Positions 16,907 through 25,500 of a stretch of 64,000 nucleotides of DNA are shown piece after piece. Both the position numbers and the translations under genes were made by a program. How positions within the stretch are numbered: the first letter of the stretch is position 1; every line of letters begins with the position of its first letter. Below the pieces are notes generated by a model. The model saw only the letters and a program-made list of their open reading frames with translations, was not told where the DNA came from and did no database searches. The stretch is from positions 1-64,000 of the forward strand of contig JAWLFY010000001.1 in assembly GCA_041685355.1 (NCBI GenBank), in the 5' to 3' direction. Origin of the DNA: JAWLFY01 sp041685355. Its GTDB lineage: Bacteria > Planctomycetota > Planctomycetia > Pirellulales > Pirellulaceae.

Positions 16907-17608
16907 ATGCCACGACGAAAAAGGGCCGACGAGGTCGGGTGCCTGTATCACGCCCTGAACCGAGGCAACGGCCGGGGCGAGATCTTTCACAAGCAAGCGG
17001 ATTACCTGGCGTTCCTGCGAGTGCTCGACGAGGGGCTCGGCCGCTATCCGGTCGATTTGCTTGCCTTCTGCCTGTTGCCCAATCACTGGCACATGGTTCT
17101 ACGGCCCCGGAAGGACGGAGCGATGGGGCGGCTCATTGGTTGGGTCACCGCCACGCATACGCTGCGGTATCATGCGCACAATCACACCGTCGGCGGCGGG
17201 CACGTTTACCAAGGTCCGTTCAAAAGCTTTCCCGTCCAGGATGACGAACACTTCCTGACCGTGGTGCGCTACGTCGAACGCAACGCCCTGTCAGCCGGAC
17301 TTTGCCGCCGGGCGGAGGATTGGCCCCACGGGAGCCTGCACCGCTGGGCGAAAAAGTGCGATCGTGACCCGAAGTTGCTGACGAGCTGGCCGATCCGACG
17401 TCCGTCCCGCTGGGTGGCCCGGGTCAACGATGCGCTATCGGCGAAGGAACTAGACGCGATCCGGCTATCGGTCCGCCGAGGCCGTCCCTATGGCGACGAA
17501 ACCTGGACCGAATCGACTTGCGAGCGGACGGGACTCTGGTCCACGCTCCGACCGGTCGGCCGACCCTCCAAGCGTCCACGCGAGCGCGTCCAGTCGGTTC
17601 CAGCGTGA
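16907..17608 (+). CDS. REP-associated tyrosine transposase (RAYT, Y1_Tnp/IS200-like)
   Basis: 233 residues with a strong Shine-Dalgarno site (aaggag, 8 nt before the ATG). The N-terminal GCLYHALNRGNGRGEIFHKQ is typical of RAYTs. The HUH metal motif is LPNHWHMVL (His60, His62) and the catalytic tyrosine candidate is Tyr122 in VVRYVERNALSAGLC. GGGHVYQGPFKSFPV lies between them, and the C-terminal half carries the Arg-rich tail seen in RAYTs. Family knowledge: HUH/Y1 nucleases cut single-stranded DNA at hairpin (REP) sequences, and RAYTs are usually single-copy and domesticated. The gene is complete and all core residues are present. The C-terminal tail (STLRPVGRPS onward) is also encoded by the fossil copy near 37.5 kb. 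It is transcribed towards the convergent DUF1501 gene. Confidence 0.95.
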   Translation: MPRRKRADEVGCLYHALNRGNGRGEIFHKQADYLAFLRVLDEGLGRYPVDLLAFCLLPNHWHMVLRPRKDGAMGRLIGWVTATHTLRYHAHNHTVGGGHVYQGPFKSFPVQDDEHFLTVVRYVERNALSAGLCRRAEDWPHGSLHRWAKKCDRDPKLLTSWPIRRPSRWVARVNDALSAKELDAIRLSVRRGRPYGDETWTESTCERTGLWSTLRPVGRPSKRPRERVQSVPA

Positions 17609-17618
17609 CTCGCACGCG

Positions 17619-17640
17619 AAACTACCCCCTTCCCCTTTTT
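17619..17640 (-). repeat. Right terminal inverted repeat of the RAYT element
   Basis: 22 bp, perfect inverse of 16831-16852. It lies 10 bp after the RAYT stop codon and 8 bp before the end of the convergent DUF1501 gene. The related spacing motif TGACTCGCAC, then about 7 nt, then TACCCCCTTCCCC recurs at the orphan end near 34.7 kb. Confidence 0.93.
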
Positions 17641-17648
17641 GGGTTGAA

Positions 17649-19109
17649 CTACGCGATCAGGTCGTTGATGACGTGACCCTTGACGTCGGTGAGCCGCATG
17701 TCGCGGCCGCCGAAGCGGAAGGTTGATCGGGTGTGGTCGACTCCCATCAGGTGCAGCATCGTGGCGTGCAGGTCGTGGATCTCGAGCCGGTTCTCGACCG
17801 CCTTGTAGCCGAACTCGTCGGTCGCCCCGTACGTCGTTCCCTTCCGCACGCCGCCCCCGGCCATCCAGACCGTAAACCCGAACGGGTTGTGGTCCCGCCC
17901 GTTGGCACCTTGCGCGAACGGGGTCCGTCCGAACTCGCCCGCCCACACGACGAGCGTCTGCTCCAGCAGCCCACGCCGTCGCAGGTCGGTTAGCAGTCCC
18001 GCGATCGGTTGATCCACCGCCAACGCGTTTCGCTCGTGCCCCTGTTTCAGATCGCTGTGCTGGTCCCAGCGGTCGCCTTGAACCTTCGGGCACGTGAGCT
18101 CGACAAACCGAACCCCTCGCTCGACGAGCCGCCGGGCGATCAGACATTCCGCGGCATACGTCCGGGTCCCATCGAACGACGCGTCCAAACCGTAAAGTTC
18201 TCGCGTCTCCGCCGATTCGGCCGACAAGTCCATCAACTCGGGGACGGCGATCTGCATCTGGTACGCGAGTTCATGGTTGCGGATCGCCGATTCGAGGCTG
18301 TCGTGATCGGCGTACCGTTCCAGATTCTGGTCATCGAGCTCGCGGACGAGCGCGAGCTTCCGCGATTGGGCCGCATCGCTCGACCCGGGGGCTCGGATGT
18401 TGGCCACGCCCGACCCCGCCGGCTTGAACACCGACCCTTGGTAGCTGGCGGGAAGAAACCCGCTGCCGAAACAGTCCAGACCTCCCGGCGGGATCAGCCC
18501 GCCGTTAAGACAGACAAACCCCGGCAAATTCTCGCACTCGCTCCCCAAGCCGTAGTTGACCCACGCGCCCATGCTCGGACGCCCCTGAAACCCGCTGCCG
18601 GTGTGTAGGAAGTAATTCGCGAACGTGTGCTCAGGGAACTCGCTCGTCATCGACCGAATCACGGCCAACTCGTCGGCACACTTCGCGACGTGCGGGAACA
18701 GATCGCTGACGGGCAGTCCCGACTCGCCGTATCGACGAAACTCCCAAGGGCTGGCGAGCAACTTTCCGTTGTTGTTGAACTGCGTCGGCTCGACCTTGAA
18801 CCGCGCCCCAGGATCCTCGCCGTTGTACTTATCCAGCATCGGTTTCGGGTCAAACGTGTCGACCTGAGACGGGCCGCCGTCCATATACAAGAAAATCACG
18901 TTTCGCGCCCGCGGGGGAAAGTGAGTCCCGTGTCCCGCCCGTGACCCACGATCGTCCGCTTCCCCCGACTCACCGGCAAACCCTCGATCGGACAACATCG
19001 CCCGTAGCGCGATCGCCCCAAAACCGCTGGCGGAACGGGACAACATCTCGCGGCGAGAAAGACGCCACGGAGAGAAAGCCGACGTCGGCCGGATAGAGGA
19101 ATGATTCAT
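17649..19109 (-). CDS. DUF1501 family (sulfatase-like fold) Tat-exported protein
   Basis: 486 residues. The Tat-type N-terminus is LSRREMLSRSASGFGAIALR (twin Arg at 19-20). Family blocks: RNVIFLYMDGGPSQVDTFDP, the partner segment VIRSMTSEFPEHTFANYFLH, GRPSMGAWVNYGLGSECENL, then CLIARRLVERGVRFVELTCP, VVWAGEFGRTPFAQGANGRD followed by HNP, and a closing HDLHATMLHLMGVDHTRSTF. DUF1501 proteins have an alkaline-phosphatase/sulfatase-like core and in Planctomycetota are almost always next to a PSD1 (DUF1549/DUF1553) gene; no activity is established. The start overlaps the stop of the upstream PSD1 gene by 4 nt (ATGA), so the two are translationally coupled. The 3' end abuts the RAYT element. The family call is certain. 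Confidence 0.96.
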   Translation of the reverse strand: MNHSSIRPTSAFSPWRLSRREMLSRSASGFGAIALRAMLSDRGFAGESGEADDRGSRAGHGTHFPPRARNVIFLYMDGGPSQVDTFDPKPMLDKYNGEDPGARFKVEPTQFNNNGKLLASPWEFRRYGESGLPVSDLFPHVAKCADELAVIRSMTSEFPEHTFANYFLHTGSGFQGRPSMGAWVNYGLGSECENLPGFVCLNGGLIPPGGLDCFGSGFLPASYQGSVFKPAGSGVANIRAPGSSDAAQSRKLALVRELDDQNLERYADHDSLESAIRNHELAYQMQIAVPELMDLSAESAETRELYGLDASFDGTRTYAAECLIARRLVERGVRFVELTCPKVQGDRWDQHSDLKQGHERNALAVDQPIAGLLTDLRRRGLLEQTLVVWAGEFGRTPFAQGANGRDHNPFGFTVWMAGGGVRKGTTYGATDEFGYKAVENRLEIHDLHATMLHLMGVDHTRSTFRFGGRDMRLTDVKGHVINDLIA

Positions 19110-22100
19110 CGCAGGAACAAATACTCTTTCGTGTTGAGCAGTGCGTGGGCGAGCTCACCCCAAACCGCGTCGTCATGGACATCGCCACCGCGATCGGCCG
19201 CCTCGGCGCGGACGAACCGCTCCGCCGCATCCAGCTCTCGTATCGTCGGCGGACGGCCGAATGTCGTCTGATAAAGCCACTCGATTCGACCCGTGATTTC
19301 GCCCGGAACACCATTCACGGCGCGGCTCCCAAGCCCCTTCGCACAATCGATCACGAACGGGTCGTTCATCATGATCAACGATTGGGCCGGGACGTTCGAC
19401 ACGTTCCGCCGCCCCATCGTGCTAAACGGGACGGGCATGTCGAACGCGAGCATGAATGGGGAGAGAAAGTTCCGCCGCACCGCGGTGTAGATCGATCGCC
19501 GGCCGTTCCCGTCAATCGGCCCGCTCTTAGGCGGCCGCCCCCGGCCGTCCATGAACGGGGTGAGATGGACCGGAACCGAAGGTCCGTAAAGCTGTCGATC
19601 GAGTTTCCCCGAAACGGCCAATAACGAATCCCGGATCGCCTCCCCCTCAAGCCGTCTCGGCGGGAGGTGATGCCAAAGTTCGTTCTTGGGGTCCTGCATC
19701 GCCGCATCGGGATCGGCCCGGCCCGACATCTGGTACGTCGATGACATGACGACGTCACGGATCGCCTGCTTGATCGATTGCCCGTCTTCGTCGAACCGGA
19801 TCGCCAAGTGATCGAGCAGTTCCGGATGAGTCGGCCGCGCGCCGAGCACACCGAAGTCGTCGGTCGTGGGGACAATCCCGCGGCCCATCAGGTGATGCCA
19901 AATTCGATTCACGATCACGCGGCGGGTTAGCGGGTTGTCCGAGTCATTCACCCGCTGGGCGAGTTGAAGTCGGCCGCTGCCTCGGGTGATCTCAAGCGGT
20001 CGCTCGCCGTCGATCGCGGTCAGAAAACTCCGCGGGACCTCGGCCCCTGGGTTGGAGGCGTTTCCGCGGATCAGCAGTTGGCCCTCTTCGCCGCTGCCGT
20101 CGAGCATCGCCATCGCCAGCGGGGATTCGAGTTTCCGCTCGTCACGAAGCCGTTGCCGCCGGGCATACCAAACGCCGATCGCCTCGCCGACCGTCGAACC
20201 GTCCTCGAGCCGTGCATCTCGCCATCGGCCAGATTCGCCGATCGCGTCGGCGACGAGTTTCGCGAGCGCCGTCGCGTCCGGGTGTTCCGACAAGACGCCT
20301 CGTTCCCACGCTTGAATCGCCTCCCTCCGCCGCGACCGGTCCGCCGCAATCGGGGCGACCGTGTTCCCCGAAGGTCCTTCATCCGCAGAGGATCCCTCGA
20401 CGATTCGAAACACTTCAAGCCGTTTCCCTTCGTCGGGCGTGAACTCCAGATGCAGCCGGTGACCCTGATACCGGGTCAAGTTCAACTTGATCCGGCGAAC
20501 CCCGTCCGATTCGTCGGGCTCGACGCGGACGATCGTCTCGCCGTGCAGCGGTCCTGCGACGAGCCGGTGCGAATCGACACAGGCGACGATGTGGCCGGTG
20601 CCACGGAGTTCACACCAAACCTGACCTTTGGTGACCCGGAATGTTGGGGACCGAAGCGTCCGCCCGCTCCGTGGCAGGCTCTCGAGCTTCCCTCGGACGT
20701 TCGTCTTCGGCCCGCCGTGACTGACCAATCCGTCCCAAAACGGGTCGTTCACCGCCGAGCCACGCGTCGCGATCGAGACGGTCAAACGGTCGTCGCCGAT
20801 AGCATTGCCGCCTTCCTCGGAGACCGTTCCACCGGCTGGGGCGACGAGAGTCATCTCGCCTGGACGACGGGGACGCGAGCCAAAGATCACGCCGTCTTGT
20901 CGATAACGTTCCGGTGGCAGAGTCCCGAAATCGACCAGCACCGAACCGCGGGTGCGGGTGTCCGGTTTCCCGGAGCGATCGCGTCCCGTCGACACCGGCG
21001 TCTTCGGCGATTCCTCCGGCCTCACGTTGGGTCCGTCCGAGTTGCCCGAGTCGTCCACGGGGCCACCGGAAACCAGCAGCGCGGAAGCGATCACGGGCCG
21101 CAGCCGTGTTTCGTACTCGCGATCGAGCGAATCGAGGGCGGCGGCGATCTTCCGGTTGTGATCGAGCGAATCGAACCGTACCTGGCGATAGTCGCTGCTT
21201 TGCAAGAACCCCGTCAACGCGTAGTAGTCGGCGGTCGAGATCGCGTCGAACTTGTGATCGTGGCATCGGGCACACGCGACCGTGACACCGAGGAACGTTT
21301 TCGAAAAGACGTCGATCATGTTGTCGAACCGTTCGGACTCGTCCTTACGAATGTCGACCGGCGAATGGACCCATTCACCCAAGTACCAAAACCCCGTGCC
21401 GAGTATCGATTCGTTGAACCCGCCATCGGGGTTTTGCCGCGGCCGCTCTAACAAGTCCCCGGCGATATGTTCCCGTACCAACTGATCGTACGGGACGTCG
21501 GCATTGAACGCGCGGATGACGTAGTCGCGGTACTGAAACGCGTTGCCCGCGTCGTCGTCGAATTCGTGGCCGCGGGATTCGGCATAGCGAACCAGATCGA
21601 GCCAGTGGCGGCCCCACCGTTCGCCGAAGTGGGGCGAGTCGAGCAACCGATCGACGACCGTCCCGATCGCCTCGTCCCGGTCACCCCGCATCGCCTCGGC
21701 GAGTTCTGTCGGGGTCGGCGGTAACCCGATCAGATCGAAGTACAGCCGCCGCACGAGCCCCCGCCGATCGACGGGCGGGGCAGGCTCCATCCCCGCCGCT
21801 TCCAGCTTCGCGAGAACGAAGCGGTCGATCTCGTTGCGGACCCAACCCTTTCGCTCAACCTTCGGCGGATCGGGATCGGTGATCGGCCGCCATACCCAAT
21901 GGGATTTCTTCCGAGACGGCAAGTCGAACGAATCGGGGTGCTCGTCGGCACCGGGTTTCGCCTCATCCGGCCACGGCGCCCCCATCTCGACCCATCGCGC
22001 GATCGCCTCGATCTCGGTCGCCGCCAGCTTCCCCTTCGGCGGCATTTCGAACGACTCGTAGCGGACGGCTTCAACGAGCAGGCTTTCCTCGGGTTTGCCA

Positions 22101-22441
22101 GGTACGATCGCGGGCCCGGAGTCACCGCCGCGGAGTAGCCCCTCGCGGAAGTCGACACGGATCCCGGCCTGCGGCTCACCCGATCCCCCGCCGTGACACT
22201 CGTAGCAGTGTGTGACGAGCAGCGGCCGGATCTTCGATTCGAAAAACGCGATCTCGTCAGGCGTGGCGGTCTCCCGCGGGTTGGCCGATTCGTGCGGCGA
22301 CGATGGCTCGGGAGCATCATCCGCAAACGCCGAACCCGCCGACATGACGTGGATCGCGAGGACGACGCCCAACGCCGCGAAGCAAACGCCGCCGCGAAGT
22401 CGGACTGAGTTTCGACCGAGTGCGGTGTGCTGCATCTTCAC
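19106..22441 (-). CDS. Planctomycete cytochrome C / DUF1549 / DUF1553 (PSD1) protein, partner of DUF1501
   Basis: 1111 residues. Signal peptide about 1-41 (VCFAALGVVLAIHVMSAGSAFA). PSCyt1 haem motif CYECH at 79-83 with IRPLLVTH before it and a conserved VRYESFEMPPKGKL after it. DUF1549 at about 180-420 (NEIDRFVLAKLEAAGMEPAP, GERWGRHWLDLVRYAESRGH) with a second CARCHDHKFDA near 390. The central part (about 430-760) is beta-rich and variable. DUF1553 lies at about 830-1090 (NPLTRRVIVNRIWHHLMGRG, LPPRRLEGEAIRDSLLAVSG, PAQSLIMMNDPFVI). The product is presumed periplasmic and haem-binding; its substrate is unknown. It overlaps the DUF1501 start by 4 nt, forming the classic two-gene operon of the phylum. 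A second PSD1 gene at 11.7 kb has a different central insert and no DUF1501 neighbour. Confidence 0.96.
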   Translation of the reverse strand: MKMQHTALGRNSVRLRGGVCFAALGVVLAIHVMSAGSAFADDAPEPSSPHESANPRETATPDEIAFFESKIRPLLVTHCYECHGGGSGEPQAGIRVDFREGLLRGGDSGPAIVPGKPEESLLVEAVRYESFEMPPKGKLAATEIEAIARWVEMGAPWPDEAKPGADEHPDSFDLPSRKKSHWVWRPITDPDPPKVERKGWVRNEIDRFVLAKLEAAGMEPAPPVDRRGLVRRLYFDLIGLPPTPTELAEAMRGDRDEAIGTVVDRLLDSPHFGERWGRHWLDLVRYAESRGHEFDDDAGNAFQYRDYVIRAFNADVPYDQLVREHIAGDLLERPRQNPDGGFNESILGTGFWYLGEWVHSPVDIRKDESERFDNMIDVFSKTFLGVTVACARCHDHKFDAISTADYYALTGFLQSSDYRQVRFDSLDHNRKIAAALDSLDREYETRLRPVIASALLVSGGPVDDSGNSDGPNVRPEESPKTPVSTGRDRSGKPDTRTRGSVLVDFGTLPPERYRQDGVIFGSRPRRPGEMTLVAPAGGTVSEEGGNAIGDDRLTVSIATRGSAVNDPFWDGLVSHGGPKTNVRGKLESLPRSGRTLRSPTFRVTKGQVWCELRGTGHIVACVDSHRLVAGPLHGETIVRVEPDESDGVRRIKLNLTRYQGHRLHLEFTPDEGKRLEVFRIVEGSSADEGPSGNTVAPIAADRSRRREAIQAWERGVLSEHPDATALAKLVADAIGESGRWRDARLEDGSTVGEAIGVWYARRQRLRDERKLESPLAMAMLDGSGEEGQLLIRGNASNPGAEVPRSFLTAIDGERPLEITRGSGRLQLAQRVNDSDNPLTRRVIVNRIWHHLMGRGIVPTTDDFGVLGARPTHPELLDHLAIRFDEDGQSIKQAIRDVVMSSTYQMSGRADPDAAMQDPKNELWHHLPPRRLEGEAIRDSLLAVSGKLDRQLYGPSVPVHLTPFMDGRGRPPKSGPIDGNGRRSIYTAVRRNFLSPFMLAFDMPVPFSTMGRRNVSNVPAQSLIMMNDPFVIDCAKGLGSRAVNGVPGEITGRIEWLYQTTFGRPPTIRELDAAERFVRAEAADRGGDVHDDAVWGELAHALLNTKEYLFLR

Positions 22442-22543
22442 GGTGAATCCCTCCGGTACTTGTCAGGCCGATCCGACTCGACGACGTTACGAGTCACCCG
22501 GCTCGCGGCGTCGTAATTCACTCAGTCCACGAAGTCCGAACGG

Positions 22544-25500
22544 CTACTTTTTCTTCAGCGTCATCAGGTATTCGACGATGTCGATGAGTCCCTGCTGGCC
22601 GGTCGCGTGATGCAAATTCTCCGGCATGATCGACACCTCACTCTTCTTCATCATCTCGATCCCGTCGCGATCGATTTCGCGGTCGATCGCTTCGGCATCA
22701 CGGATCACGACCTTGTCGTCCGTCTCCGACATTTTCAGCCCCGTGACGACTTGTCCCGAATCGAGCAGGACGACGTAGCCCTCATAGTTGTGGCTGATCC
22801 CGGCATTGGGATCGAGGATCGACGTGAGCATCGCTTCACGTGACAGCTTGCTACCGATCTCCGACAGGTCGGGACCGACTTCCTTTCCGAACCCGCCGAC
22901 GATGTGGCAATTGCTACAACTGCCGGTCGTACGGAACTGTTTCAAGCCCGCCTCGACGTCCCCGCGGATGGCCGCGAGCTCACTCAGCGGCGGCAACGGC
23001 TCGCGGTTCGGTTGTTGCGGAAGCGGCAACAACTCCGCCGCCCGTTCTCGGACCGCGACGTCGTCGGCGGTAGCGAGCAAGCCGCCGGCCAACAGCCGGA
23101 TATCCCCCGGCAGCGACTTCTCGGCCGCGTACTCAAGCAACCGAGCCCTGCCGAGGTTGCTCTTCGCCATCCCGCGGACGGCCGCGGCGCGGACCGCGTA
23201 GGGTCGCTCGGCGTCGCGGACGAGGTCGCCCAAAATGTTGTTGCTGCGACCGTTACCCAACGCCCCGAGGAGCGTCGCGGTGCGGGTCACGATCGCTTCG
23301 TCTTCACGGTTGACCAGTTCCCTGAGCCGACGCGGGCCTTCGGAACTTTCCGATAACATCCGCGTCGCCTCGACCGAGTCGGAATCGATCTCGCCGGCAA
23401 ACATCACCCGCTCGATCGCTTCGGATGCCCCGTCGGGTCGGAACCGCCGAATCAGCGTCAGGTACTCTGGCTTTCCCTCGTGACGGTCGATGTGTCGTGC
23501 GATCGCCGCCTTGACGAACTTCGATTCGGCGAGCTCGCCGGAGGCCGCCCGCTCGACGGCACGGGCGACGATCGCGTCCGGCCGCGGCAAGTGTTCCGCC
23601 GCGGCGCCACGGTTCTCGCTCGTCCGCTCGCGTTGCCGCCGAATCAGCTTCGCGACCACGTCGTCGCGGACGTCCGGCGCGTGGTATTCGAGACTACGGA
23701 AGTAACGGTCGGTCTCCGCCAGCGGGATCGATTCGTTCGCGATGATCTCGGCCAAATGTTCGGCCGCCCGCGGCGCCCGCGTCCGCCACACGATGTCGCG
23801 TCCGGCCGGCGTGTCCCAGCGACCGTCGACCCGTTCGAGCCATGCGTCGTAGCACGCGTCGGCCCGCAAGTCGCTGCCGATCCCGAGCGCTTCCAGGTAC
23901 CAACGGTCTTCGCCGTCATGGGCGGCGGCAAGCTTCGCCCACACCGCCGGCATGCCGTCCGAGTCGTCGAACCGAAGCGACACCGCCAACTCGCGACGGA
24001 CCGCCGGCGACGGGTCATCCGCCGCAACCGCACAGCTCACCGACGGAACCAATCCGAGCTGGCGGGCAAGCCGGATCGCGGTGATCCGGATATCGGGATC
24101 GCGATCGGAAAGGGCTTCCCCAACGACCGATTCGCCCCGGCCTTCGATCTTGCCCAGCAACCACAGGGCGCGGGCCCGCATCCGAGGGTTCGGGTCGTCG
24201 TACAGAGCCCGCACCGCCGGTTCGGCCGACTCGCCCATTTCGTGAAGCGTCAACCAGGCCCGCGTCTGGACCGATCGCGCCGGGTTCCGCAGCGCCTCGG
24301 CTGCTCCCTGGGGCGTCGAGAAATCGAACTCGGGGACGCGGTACGCCACTCCGGGCGGCGCGATACGGAACAGCCGTCCGCGGTCGAGATCGCCTTGCCG
24401 GTGACCGCCGACGCCGGGGTCATACCAATCGGTGACGAACAGCGACCCGTCGGGGGCGACGCACACGTCAGCGGGGCGGAACCACGTATCGGTCACGCCC
24501 GTCATGATCGCCTCGATCGTCGCCGTATACCCCGCCCCGTCTGTCGTCGCCGGGTACGCCCGCACGACGTTCGGACCGGGGTCGCAGTGAATGATCTGGT
24601 CCCAGAACCGCTCGGGCAACAGCCGGCCTTCGTAGAAACAGATCCCGCTCGGCGAACCCGCGCCGGTTTGCAACAGGTTCGGGACCACGCCGGGGTCGTT
24701 GAGGTGCCAGTGGCGAAACGGGATCTCGTCTTCGAGCGTGATCCGGTCCTCCCGCCAACCCGCCCCGGTTAACTCGTCGCGATAGCCGTAGTTGCCATGC
24801 TCCATCACGAAGTTGATCCGCGTCCCGCGGTTGCCGTCGTCGTCGTTGTCGCTCTGCCAAAGCGTCCCGAATGAGTCGATGGTCGTCTCGTAGTTGTTAC
24901 GAAAGTTGTGGGCGAGGACTTCAAAGTGGCTGCCGTCGAGATCGCATCGGAACGGCATCCCGCCGTAAAACGGGGACCCGTCGTCCACCACGGGGCGGCC
25001 ATGAATATCGATCACCGTCTCGCCGTTGGCGTCTTTGACTTGGCCCCCGGTGTTGCCGAAGTTCCAGTACAGCTTCCCGTCGGGGCCGAACAGGAACGAG
25101 TGGGCGGAGTGATCGTGTTGGGGCTGCCCCGTCTCGGTAAACATCGCCTCCTTGCGGTCGGCAACGTCGTCGCCGTCTTCATCGATCAACCGCCAAACCG
25201 TCGGCGATGCCGACACGATCACCTCGGTCCGGCCGTCCCCGGGAAGGACACAGATGCCCATCGCCGAATCGATGTCGCGACCTTGATAGAACGTCTTGAC
25301 CTTGTCCGCGACGCCATCGCCGCTGGTGTCCTCCAAGATCAAGATCCGGTCCCCCTCCGGTCGCGACCCCTGGTTGCGGCGATAGTTCATCACGTCGCAA
25401 ACCCAGATCCGACCGCGGTCGTCGATGTCGAGATTCGTCAAACTCCGCAGCGTCGGTTCGCTTGCCACAAGCGTCGCCTGAAGGTCGTCCGGGACCAGCA

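Larger units (their letters stand above)
16831..17640 (+). mobile_element. RAYT element: single Y1-transposase gene between perfect 22-bp inverted ends
   Basis: The element is bounded by a perfect inverted repeat (16831-16852 and 17619-17640; core ggggaagggggtagttt). It holds only the RAYT gene plus short flanks. It fills almost the whole spacer between two convergent genes, starting 7 bp after one stop and ending 8 bp before the other. Related right ends without the gene occur at 34702 and 37422. Long inverted ends are not typical of IS200/IS605 members, which use subterminal hairpins. Confidence 0.85.

Noticed and set aside
16831..17640. Classical DDE insertion sequence
   Set aside because: Inverted ends suggested it, but the encoded protein is an HUH/Y1 enzyme with no DDE motif, and no target-site duplication is evident next to the ends.
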